Below the pieces are notes generated by a model that saw nothing but the letters and a program-made list of their open reading frames with translations, searched no databases and had not been told where the DNA came from. Below, in pieces: positions 52,345 to 61,538 of a stretch of 64,000 nt of DNA. Numbering within the stretch: position 1 is the first letter of the stretch; every line of letters starts with the position of its first letter. The position numbers and the translations under genes are program-made. The stretch comes from Dipteris shenzhenensis (taxonomy: Eukaryota; Polypodiophyta; Polypodiopsida; Gleicheniales). The stretch lies in assembly GCA_047967505.1 (NCBI GenBank), contig CM106538.1, one strand, 5' to 3'.

Positions 52345-52713
52345 ACCTACCACACTCTCTTAGGATTGCCATTGGGCAGTTCCATGTTTCATCGCACCGA
52401 CTCCATATCGAGAGTGGACGAGCAGAGGGGATACCCAGAGAGACTCATATATGCACACTGTGTGATCGGCATGAGGTCGAGTCAGAGGAGCACTTCGCCT
52501 TTTGTTGCCCACTCTACTATGAGATTCATGGATGGTATCATTGCCTTTTCATAGACGGCTTCCGGACTCTTTCCAGACTCCTCTCATACCCAAACCAAAC
52601 GTGCCTTACGGCTTTCATCCATGAGGCGTTCCGACATAGAGAGCGTTTCATCATATCACATGGACAGGAGACCTTATTAGACCCATCTCAGAGTGTGATC
52701 ATAGAGTTCTTCT
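52345..52713 (+). pseudogene. Zinc-ribbon RT-tail fragment (orphan)
   Basis: An open plus-strand reading gives LRIAIGQFHVSSHRLHIESG, RAEGIPRETHICTLCDRHEV, then ESEEHFAFCCPLYYEIHGWY and FIHEAFRHRERFIISHG. The order SSH.L.IE.GR, IPR...C..C, E.EEHF...CP.Y..I is a zinc-binding C-terminal tail that follows reverse transcriptases in some LINE-like elements. No RT core is seen upstream. It ends at a stop near 52713. A related piece is on the minus strand at 15590-15850. Confidence 0.55.
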
Positions 52714-53336
52714 AGCCTAAGCACACTGGCACCACGATCACACATAGCAGGCGAGAGAGAGATCCCAAGATCAAGGTTCCTTAACAAGGGCCGCTTAGGG
52801 TAATGATACCCTGCCAGACAAAGTCATAGATATGAGAAGAAGAGAACATTTGTAATCCTCTCCAAGGATACTACACTGTAAAGCAAAAACTCCTCTCCTA
52901 GATCCCACTATACCCCTCAGAGGGGACATCCCTCCCACAATCATAGTCGCCAACACCACCCGTCTTGCCCCAAAGTCATCGGTGCTAGGTCACCGGTCCA
53001 ATCCTTGGCCACAAGATCCACTACTGTGGTCTGCTTCCACTCAAGCATCTCCAAATCCTATTTGAACGTATCATGTGTTGATGGCGGGCTCACGTTTGTT
53101 GGCTAGTATCTACCAACACGTATATTCAAGTAGCATAAATTGTGTTTTTGATTCATAGACAATAGTTTTTAAGTTTTTTTGGTTGATATTCGTAGCATTT
53201 GTAATGCTAGAAACAATTTTAAAGTACTATATTATAAAATATTTAGTGGTTTCGTTAAGAAAAATTTTGTGTGATGGTTGGGGATTCACTTACGCTGACT
53301 TGTAATGACTCACCCATGGATGTAATACATACATAC

Positions 53337-53367
<31 letters not shown>

Positions 53368-53830
53368 GTAAGAGATAATACTTGACTTTGAACCAATTGA
53401 AGATTGCTTATGCAGACCTATATCAGCTCGTTCAAAGTCTAGCCAGTTGTGAAGCTTGCAAATTTTGGCTTGTTTCAAACTACAAATTACACCCTATGAG
53501 TCCCCACACTTGTTTAGAAAGAAACAATTAGTGATAGATTATAGTATATCTAGCTAGTAGCAACATAATCTATAGATTTCATATATTATAGACATGAAAT
53601 AATAAAAATGTTTAGGTTTCTTCATATCAATAAAGGCAAATATAATAGTGTCATAGGGTCATGAAAAATTAAAAAGTTAGAATAAAAACGACTATAAGTT
53701 CAAATGTAAATATCGTTAGCTATTGCACTAGTATTGTCAAATATCAACAATCATCAGCATTTAAGTGGGTCGATGACAACATGTGTAATCACCCAACGAC
53801 GGACGATGCATATATATACATATGTAGAAA
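52714..53830. other. AT-rich spacer with a palindromic tetranucleotide repeat
   Basis: No gene seen. At 52855-52886 the stretch CTCTCCAAGGATACTACACT also occurs at 55562-55581. From 53100 the sequence is strongly AT-rich. Confidence 0.45.
53325..53365. repeat. Palindromic (ATAC)n/(GTAT)n microsatellite
   Basis: ATACATACATACAT runs directly into (GTAT)n, so the two halves can pair as a cruciform arm. Confidence 0.8.
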
Positions 53831-53839
53831 CTTGAAAAG

Positions 53840-54136
53840 ATGAACCTATTTGGAAGTCCCCGTGACACTTACCATGACATACACTTTGATCACAAACTAA
53901 AACCCGAGTACTCCGCACCCCTCTCCGATTTACTCAACCCCATGGGACAAGTGGCTCATTTATACCGCATCGAGAGCATGATCAAAGTGTACCCAGTTGT
54001 CGGCAGGGGTAGGGAATCGCGTCCTATATCTAGTAGTGCAGTTGAGATGATGAATGACAACTATGAGTGGTTAGCGCCAAGTGGGGGGAAGGGGGTGGAC
54101 TATAAAATCATGTCACAAAAGTGGGGAGGCCAATAA
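53840..54136 (+). CDS. Unidentified 98-residue open reading frame
   Basis: MNLFGSPRDTYHDIHFDHKL, then LSDLLNPMGQVAHLYRIESM and VVGRGRESRPISSSAVEMMN, ending in KIMSQKWGGQ. The amino-acid composition is balanced and protein-like, with no membrane segment or signal peptide, but I recognise no family. It lies between AT-rich spacer and an RTE-like LINE fragment on the other strand. It could be an exon, a transposon piece or chance. Confidence 0.25.
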   Translation: MNLFGSPRDTYHDIHFDHKLKPEYSAPLSDLLNPMGQVAHLYRIESMIKVYPVVGRGRESRPISSSAVEMMNDNYEWLAPSGGKGVDYKIMSQKWGGQ

Positions 54137-54234
54137 GTATTCCACTGTGCTAGTGCCCCCTCCGTATGGAAAGCAGGTAGGCCCTCTAGAAACGGGCATC
54201 TCTGAAGATCGTTATAAATGATCAAATCATGTAC

Positions 54235-54690
54235 GGCTCTCTAGCTAGTAGTGACCCCTCAACTCTCAATCGGTCAATGAAAGTCATGATCTCATCAATG
54301 TAGAGGCCAAAGAGGGACGGTCAATGAAGGTCGAGACCTCATCGATGTAGAGCCCAAAGAGGGTCGAGTGAAGGAATCTCTGCTTCACTCTGATCGTGCT
54401 CTCTAATTAGTATGACAAACCTCCTGGGATGCATACTTTCCCTCTGACTGACTCATATAGGCTCATCACTCCCCATATCATGACTCTTGAATCGAGGTCT
54501 CCTAATCATGCAAGCTTTGGAATTGTGTCAGAGGCCTTCCGGAAATATACAATGTATGCGTAGACTTTCTAGGATCTCGACCTCACCTCCGCGAGGACGT
54601 CCTAAAGAGTGAAAGTGTGATCAAGGGTAGAGTGTTGCCTTTGGAACCAGTCTTTCCTCCAATTGGGAATCTCGGTTAAGTAGAGTTACC
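54235..54690 (-). pseudogene. RTE-like LINE reverse-transcriptase fragment
   Basis: On the minus strand broken frames give WFQRQHSTLDHTFTL, EVRSRS-KVYAYIVYFRKASDTIP (motif A region), MIWGVMSLYESVRGKV, STIRVKQ and FGLYIDEVSTFID (between motifs B and C). QR.ST.DH.F.L, Y...+DF+KA.D++P and LFGLYIDE are typical of RTE-type LINE RTs, distinct from the L1-type LINEs elsewhere in the window. Multiple stops. A 48-bp near-tandem duplication (54270-54316, 54318-54364) lies over the YIDE region. Confidence 0.65.
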
Positions 54691-55009
54691 TCTCCAGTCG
54701 ACTCCATGAGTGCCATGGAAGAGCCCCCTTCACGTCCAAAGCTCTGAAGTTCCAAAAGCCCGAAGGCTTCCACCAGGGGCAAGGGAGAAGCCACCCAAAG
54801 GGTGGAGGAGGAGGAGGATGAAGAAAAGGAGGACTTGCGACAGGCTCCTTCTCATTATAAGGCCTACATGATAGAAGACGGCAAAATCTTATACCAGCAC
54901 GCCAAGAGAACCCAGGAAGAAGGTTGCTTCCAAGGATTCGACGGCGCAGCCAAAGTTGGGAAGTAAACCTGGCGCCGGAAGGGGCAAAGCCACAACCGGT
55001 ATACATAGC

Positions 55010-55740
55010 AGATGACCTCACCCCCAACGAGGAGAATGCCTTAATTGCCCTCCTTCAAGAACAAAGGGACTGCATGGCTTGAAAGTATACAGACATGAAG
55101 GGTGTGCCCAATGAAGTCGTGCAGCACACTAAACCCATGATAGATGACATCAGGCCAGTGCGACAACGTCCCTACCCTATGAATCCCAGATATGCGCTCA
55201 TAGTGAGGGAGGAGATCCAAAAACTCATAGACACGGGATTCATCTATGAGATAGAGCAAATAGACTGGGTGTCACCCATTGTGATAGTCCTGAAGAAGAA
55301 TGGAAAAATCTGAGTTATAAGTGGACTTGAAAAAGGTCAATGCCACCACAAAGCACGACCACTACCCATTGCCTTTCACGGAACATGTTCTAGAAGAAGT
55401 AGCCGGGAAGGAAGCTTTCAGCTTCCTAGATGGGTTTTTTGGGTACAATCAGGTATCGATCGCCCCAGAAGATCAAAATAAAACCACCTTTGCAAACAAA
55501 TGGGGTGTGTATGCGGCCAAGATGATGATATTTTCTTACATGTACAAATATTGTTGTAATTCTCTCCAAGGATACTACACTGTAAAGTCCAACAAAGCAC
55601 CCACCCAGGTCTCCAAGAAAACCAGAGACCCACCCAGCAAGGTTCAAGATTCAACATTGGCCCCCACCACAATCATTACTCTAGGTGGAAAAACCGTGTA
55701 CCACAATGGTGCTTCCATCCTTCAAGGATGTCACCACTAA
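55010..55740 (+). pseudogene. Gypsy RT N-terminal fragment
   Basis: Plus-strand readings: ADDLTPNEENALIALLQEQR, then PMIDDIRPVRQRPYPMNPRY, ALIVREEIQKLIDTGFIYEI, SPIVIVLKKNGKI and, after a stop, VDLKKVNATTKHDHYPLPF and AFSFLDGFFGYNQVSIAPED followed by KTTFANKWGVYA. This is the start of a gypsy RT up to motif A, where FLDGFFGYNQV carries the catalytic Asp. It then passes into unrelated sequence at about 55515. No motif B or C follows. Confidence 0.75.
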
Positions 55741-56266
55741 GACACCTGGCGAAAAAGACAAAGGATGCCACCAGCCATTGTACCCACAACATCAATTGCG
55801 TCTTCCCCTTCAAGCTATCAACACAACAAATAGAAGAAAGGCCACAATTGGCTTCCCAAGGGTACTCTCCAAGCCAATGCTATATGATCCAGGAAGAGCA
55901 CCTTGACATATGGCTTCACTCCCACCCTCACTTCCCATGCTGAATCTGATTCAAGCTCTTAGACAAAGGAAACCCCAAAGAGGGTGATGCATAACGAAGA
56001 CCAAGAAGCAAAGGACTAACCCAAAGTGGATCCCCAAGTGGCCCTTGTTGAGGAGCTAGCCGACATGAGAGCAGCCTGGATGAGCAGCCAGCACAGTACC
56101 ACCAAGAGGGGCGCAAAGACCACATGCACGACAGAGTCCCCAGAGTGCACTCTATTGAGGTCCGACCTATCACAGCTTTCCTCAGGGGGGACTGACAGAG
56201 ACGAGGGGTTCCTCTGGACATAGCTCAGAGAGTCAGAGAGTGAGGAGACATCGTCCCCCACCGCAG
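55741..56266. other. Degraded sequence, no supported gene
   Basis: Open frames here are short and unfamiliar. The stretch ends at the solo LTR inserted at 56272. Confidence 0.35.
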
Positions 56267-56271
56267 CGCGA
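56267..56271. repeat. TSD CGCGA of the solo LTR, left copy
   Basis: Matches 57073-57077. Confidence 0.85.
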
Positions 56272-57072
56272 TGTTGGAATGGTCACCTCCCCATTTGTAA
56301 GCCCCCATATGAGGAGAGCATGGGGGAGGTAGACCTGGAGATATTGGGGCTGTCACATGGGCAGCACATGAGCTGCCATGTGGGCAGCTGTCAAAGCAAA
56401 GGACAGGCATACGGCCTGGAACAGGGCCCTATGAAGGGCATGCTGACATCAGCAGGGTACGGCCCCACTGTACGGGGCTGTACGGAGGCTTCTTTGATGG
56501 AGAACAGGGCTGCTGGAAGCCTGACAGAGGGCGGGACCTGCAGTAGCCAAAGACGCCTGCATGGCAGGGCCTTTGGGCCTTGTATGGAGCCTGCAACAAG
56601 GCTGGAACAGGGCCAGCAGAAGGGCAGAGGCCTGCGCCTGTGGCGGGCTGCCACATGGCCCGGCAGGTCTCTGGAACAGCCCCCAAACCAAGTCGGTTTA
56701 CAGACAGGGAGGGGGCAGACTGGGAGGCCCAAACAGACCTAGGGGTCGGCCCTACCAGGTCGGTCCATTTCAGGGCCCCTTGGGCCTATAAAAGGAGAGG
56801 CATTTAGCCTCATAACACATCACTTGGAGCAGCAGTTGGGGAGCAGACAGCAGCAGCAGCAAGCCTACCCTTGGACCTACACACAGGAGGAGAAGGAGGC
56901 TGACATAGAGCTGCAGTAAGAGTTGCTTCTAATTGTCTATTTACTGGCTTGCACATCTTTGCACATAGTTATGAAGTCTGTGATTCCACACCCCACACGC
57001 ACACTGTGTGAGCTCCTGGGCATTACTATCAGTCTTCCGCTGTGTGTACCCTCTGTTGGGTCAGTTCTAACA
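56272..57072 (+). mobile_element. Solo LTR, 801 bp
   Basis: TGTTGGAATGGTCACC to GGTCAGTTCTAACA with duplication CGCGA on both sides (56267-56271, 57073-57077). TATA box CCTATAAAAGG near 56785. Related to the LTR at 14332-21866 over its 5' 70 bp and its 3' half. Three GTAC cores cluster near 56457-56485. No internal domain adjoins it. Confidence 0.9.
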
Positions 57073-57077
57073 CGCGA
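57073..57077. repeat. TSD CGCGA of the solo LTR, right copy
   Basis: Matches 56267-56271. Confidence 0.85.
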
Positions 57078-57369
57078 GACAGCTCGACAGACACAGATAC
57101 GAGACATCTTCGCAACCCACCAGAGAGCCATCACTGTACCAGGCTTCGGTTTCTGATTCTGCTCTGAGTCCCAGTGCCGATACTGACTTGTTTTTCAGTT
57201 TGTTCCTGATACTGGATAGATTGATCTGGCCCACTATGTAGTTGCAGTTGACTATTTCTATTCAGGATTATGACTTTGTTAGCATAGATTGTAAAACTAG
57301 AATATATCCAATCACACAATTTCAGAATTTTGTTGATCTAAAGTTGAGAAATTTAGCTGTTGGAGCTTC

Positions 57370-57905
57370 TGCACCCGCATAAGGTAATACGTGATCGATT
57401 GACTAAGATGGCTTGTTTCATTCCAATGAAAAAAAAATTATAACGCCTAAGTTGGCAAGATTATATGTGGAAGGAGTTTTCAGGCTATACGGTTTACATA
57501 TTGATATTGTTAGTGACCAAGACACTAAGTTTTCATAGACACTTTTCAAGGGCTATTTTCAAAAGTTGAAAACTAAGTTAAACAACATGAGCATGTCTAA
57601 TTAATACCAGTCGGATGGTCAAGCAGAATGAGTCAAACAAAATATAAAAGATACGTTGCATGCTTATGTTAGCAAATGAAAAAGAAAATTGGGAAGAATA
57701 TCTAACAACATTAGAGTTTGGCTACAATAGTGCAAAGCATTCAGCTACAAGCTATAGTCCATTTATGTTGATGTATGGTCCTAACTTACCTTGTAGTATT
57801 GTGGTCCATTCACAATACTTCAGAAGATCAGTGAGCTTGCTTACAAGCTAGCCTTGCCAGAAGGATGTAGAGTGCATCCAATATTTCATGTTAGTCATTC
57901 GAAGA
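57370..57905 (+). pseudogene. Gypsy integrase fragment
   Basis: Readings: DRLTKMACFIPMKK (after the first catalytic Asp), LYVEGVFRLYGLHIDIVSDQ-like sequence near 57460-57530 with the S-D-Q second Asp, SDGQAE-like near 57610, then a 60-codon open frame NEKENWEEYLTTLEFGYNSA, KHSATSYSPFMLMYGPNLP. Many stops and frameshifts. It may belong to the same old element as the RT fragment at 55010, but the parts between are lost. Confidence 0.7.
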
Positions 57906-58770
57906 GGTGACTACTTGAGGAAATAGTATGGTATGAGAAATTCGCATAGATTTAATTGAACCTTCCATGGTTCCACATGAATGTTACGTCAGTCATAATC
58001 ACGGAAGCCCATGGCTTGATTATGGTGAGGCAGGAAACCAGAGGGCTCGACAGTGCTTGCATTAACGAGGGCTTAGAGGGCTGAAGTCTAGGGTTCATCC
58101 TAGGCTTATGCATTAATAAGGAGGTGCAAAGGGAGGCCCTATTGAGAGGGCTTTAATGGAAGGAACCTATAGGCCACGTGGCACCAAATGAGCAAGCCAA
58201 GTGGCCAGCATGGGGCATGGGGGAGGTTTCTAGAAAGAGATCCATCGGAGATGCAAATGATAGCTCTCTGAGAGACCTCTGGCTGGGTGGTAACTTGAAG
58301 AGCAGCCCTCTTGTTGTGTTGATGTAGAAATGAACCAGAAAGATTCGAATACATGTCATACCATACTCAAGAATTTTAGTAACGTGTAAAGATGGCTCAG
58401 AAGAAAATGCTTGCATGGGAAAGTGTAAGCAAAGTCGAGAAACATTTTCCTAACGTTATTGTCAACGTTGTCGACTCTTCCTAAGGGGGAGATGATGGGA
58501 CACCAATGATAATATGATGTAGTGTTGCCGGGTTTGTTTGTTTGTTTGTTTTTTTTGGGGGGGGGGGGGATGCCTAAGGCTAGGAAGATACGAATATGAC
58601 AATGGGCATATGTTAAGGCCTAGTAGTACCTAGTTAGGACAACAAGGATAGTTAGTACTAGTCCTAGGTACACTACTAGAGGTAGATGATACATTCTTGA
58701 GTTTCCAGTCCTGGACTCCACTCTACCTGCCGTGGCCGGGAGCTGAATTCCCATAAGAGTATAGCATCAT
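57906..58770. other. Degraded transposon debris, no gene
   Basis: Contains a purine-rich AAGGGGGAGATGATGGGAC (about 58481-58500), which looks like a copia polypurine tract, and a T/G run with GGGGGGGGGGGG (about 58555-58570). No coding sequence recognised. Confidence 0.4.
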
Positions 58771-58776
58771 AGCATA

Positions 58777-58938
58777 GGATCTAACAACACATGTCACTTA
58801 TATGCCAATGACAATGTCTATTAGCTTCGTCTCCACACCGGTGAAAAGTATAGTGTAGCATAGGGAGAGGATCTAACAGCACATGTCACTTATTTGCCAA
58901 TGATAATGTCTATTGGCTTCATCTCCACACCAGTGAAG
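58777..58938. repeat. Two-copy tandem duplication (about 70 bp, period about 91 bp)
   Basis: GGATCTAACA(A/G)CACATGTCA through GTCTCCACACC(G/A)GTGAA appears at about 58777-58846 and 58868-58938, with few differences. Confidence 0.75.
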
Positions 58939-59015
58939 ACCTTCCATACGGCTTTGTATCTTCACCTTCCACAGTGAATAGTTTGTGCCATCCAGCTCTT
59001 CCCACCACCAAAGTC
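58938..59015 (-). pseudogene. copia gag fragment
   Basis: Minus-strand reading EELDGTNYSLWKVKIQSRME matches the LDG.NY..W...++..L start of copia gag (UBN2) proteins. About 25 residues only. Confidence 0.5.
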
Positions 59016-59039
59016 GAGGAGGGGAAATGTGATACCCCA

Positions 59040-60640
59040 ACAACAGAAAAGACAGCACATTGAAATGACACCAATTCAGCTCTTCAAGAGAGAACGCTTA
59101 ACTGAATTGGAGTCTTTTACCATCATGCAGCAGTCTCATTTATTCAGGCATTACTTGAATGCTTGGGATCACGAAATATCTTCAAACTCTCCCCATACTC
59201 ACACCACACAAGTGCATGGGTAACAAACTGACATCAAGCCAACATACATCAGACAGGACAGCAAAAAAAGGTGTTACTCCATAACTCGGCTAAGTGTAGG
59301 CAGTTATGCTGATGCAGATCTGCTGCCCCCTCACCTCAGTGCTCACAACAGATGGCCTTGGAATGGCCTTCAGTGGATGAGAGGGAGACTGCTAAGCCCT
59401 TTATACATGGGTGGGGAGGCAGGGGAGGCAGTCAGCCCACATGCAACCCCCTCTAACAACCACCTATAGAGCCAAACAACCAGCCAACTTACAGATGCGC
59501 CAGCTGACGACCTGGCTGACTAAGTCTCCTCCTGTCAGGTCAAAACCTGGCCCACAACAGGCCTGCCAAAAACAGCCTTATGTGGGCATGTTACACAATT
59601 CTACTAGGCACTCGATATGGGGCACATCTGAGCATTGTCTACAACTATTTTAACAAACCAGTCAATGGTTGGCACATGCCTCGTTAGTCAGACTGATTGA
59701 TGTGGAATGCAGGCAGAAGGTACTGACAAGGCTGCCAAATATCACCAAGGAGGAAGAGAGGTCTAAGCAGATATGGAGTGGCCTCAATGATTCTCCTTTA
59801 GCCTTTCCCCCTCTATCACGAAAACATTCTTGCACATCATGCCATAGTTCACTACAAAAGTCTTAGACCACACAATATTGGCATCTTTCTTGAGTATCAC
59901 AAACAAGTTGACAAAGATGAATAGCATTCATCATGCCTGCCCTTGGGGTTGATCTCTTAACAAAAGAACAAACAACTAACATGGGGTGTTGGATAGAAAA
60001 GGAAACATGAAAAGCTTGAAAAGCTGTCGATGAAAAGTTTTGTAAATATGCATTAAATCAATATTCGGCACACGTTTATGAGTTAAATCAACTCCAAATC
60101 AAGTCAAACCAGCCCACCCTGCACATGTGCTGTTTCTTGGGTAAAGCCCCCCTCCCTAGCGAGATCCGTTACCCTCTTCTTCTTTTCATGCCAACCTCAA
60201 GCCAATTATCAGTCACACCAGAGGGTTGCAAAATCCAGAAAAACATGGTGTGCTTGCGTGTTGCGCTGTTAATCGGGTGCAATACTCATGTAGCGACGCG
60301 GCGATTACAGCTGCAGCATAAAATTGACTACGAGAGGACCAGGAGGGTGTACCTAAATGAGTCCTAGTGGGGTTGTTTGTTTGAAGGATACAGACAGACA
60401 TCAACACGTTTATGGTGGTTACTGGTGAACAGCACTGTTTGCAAATGCCAATAGAGAGGATGAAGATGATGAAAATGAAAGAGACGCTGGAGGGGCAAAT
60501 TTCTGGAGCTTGGCTCCCCCCTGCCATGCCTCCCGTTCGTGGCTGCTGCTACATTTTCCCTTTACAAGATGGGTAGTAGGTGGATGACGATGACTAATAA
60601 GAAGAAGAAGAAAAGAAAAAGAGTCGCTGGAGGCCGGTAG
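59040..60640. other. No supported gene
   Basis: Scattered short open frames without recognisable motifs. A (GAA/GAAG)n run lies at about 60596-60625. Nothing else could be assigned. Confidence 0.4.
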
Positions 60641-60644
60641 CCAT

Positions 60645-60805
60645 CGCCAACACCCTTTTTGTAGGGATCCTCTGCAAGAAAGTGGCACCATTCATCCTCA
60701 TCAAGCCCAGATTTTCTCGTCACATGCAGATTCCTCCAAAACGCTTCCTCCAATTCTTCTCGCAGAGACAAATCATCCACCCATCCATCAGCTTCCTCAT
60801 ATACA
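60645..60805 (-). other. Possible exon remnant cut by the copia LTR
   Basis: The minus-strand reading EEADGWVDDLSLREELEEAF continues with WRNLHVTRKSGLDEDEWCHF and LAEDPYKKG. Composition and lack of repeats look like a real soluble protein, but I do not know the family. It ends near a possible donor (AAGG|GTGTTGG) at about 60653. Its upstream side is truncated exactly where the copia LTR begins (60806). Confidence 0.3.
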
Positions 60806-61458
60806 TGTTAGATATGCTCAATGCCCCACCCTCCTGGTAACCACCAGTGGTCCAAGGTGCTTAAGTTGTAAGGCCCCCATATGAGAAGAAGCCATGTGTG
60901 AGCCCGGGACACTGGATGGATCCTGACTTGCATGTCAGATGAGGTCTATCAATGAGACTATTGATGGTAAAAAGGTGATTGTGTGGGAGCCCCTTATTCT
61001 TGCTGGGGTATAGGAAATATTCCCTGAATATTCCATGGAACTGGGGATTCGGGGGCGGGAGCCCCCGAGGCGACGGTACAAGGAATATTCCATCTATATT
61101 CCATGGACGACTGGTCGGTTCCACCGACTAGGTTGACTGGTCGGCTCCATTGACTAGGTCGACCGGTCAACTCCACCGACTACGTTGATCCGACTACCAC
61201 CCTCATAGCTATAAAGAGGCGACCTCCCCAGTCCATTGTATCAGATCAGTTTAGATCAGATCAGATCTTCTAGCTAGTAGCTCTTCACCTAGTATCTGTC
61301 TAGATCGCCATCTAAGCTCCACTGTGGGAGCGCACGGGTGGACAGAGCCATCATCTGTACTACATCAGTATTGAAGGAAAAGTTTGTTCCTCTCTAGTTT
61401 GCTGTGTACTCTATATTCTTTGTTCAGTTTCTGTTCCGCTGCGCCGTGTAATTTAACA
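60806..61458 (+). repeat. 5' LTR of a second copia element
   Basis: 653 bp, TGTTAGATATGCTC to AATTTAACA. A TATA box (CTATAAAGAGG) lies near 61210, and short direct repeats around GACTGGTCGG.TCCA..GACTAGG lie at about 61106-61195. It is followed at once by the primer site. The other LTR is outside the window. Confidence 0.85.
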
Positions 61459-61472
61459 TGGTATCAGAGCCC
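61459..61472 (+). promoter_or_regulatory. Primer-binding site of the second copia element
   Basis: TGGTATCAGAGCCC starts directly after the LTR; complementary to initiator Met tRNA. Confidence 0.9.
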
Positions 61473-61538
61473 AAGCGGCTCCTTGGGCTCTAAGGATCGA
61501 AGAATAGAAGAGAGGCGAGGGCTTCAACAGCATACGGA

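Noticed and set aside
56391-56807. Multiple open frames of 75-140 codons on both strands
   Set aside because: All lie within the GC-rich solo LTR (56272-57072).
61459-61472. Met-tRNA-like sequence
   Set aside because: Only the 12-14 bases complementary to the tRNA 3' end are present; this is a retrotransposon primer site, not a tRNA gene. The same applies at 15451 and 43112.
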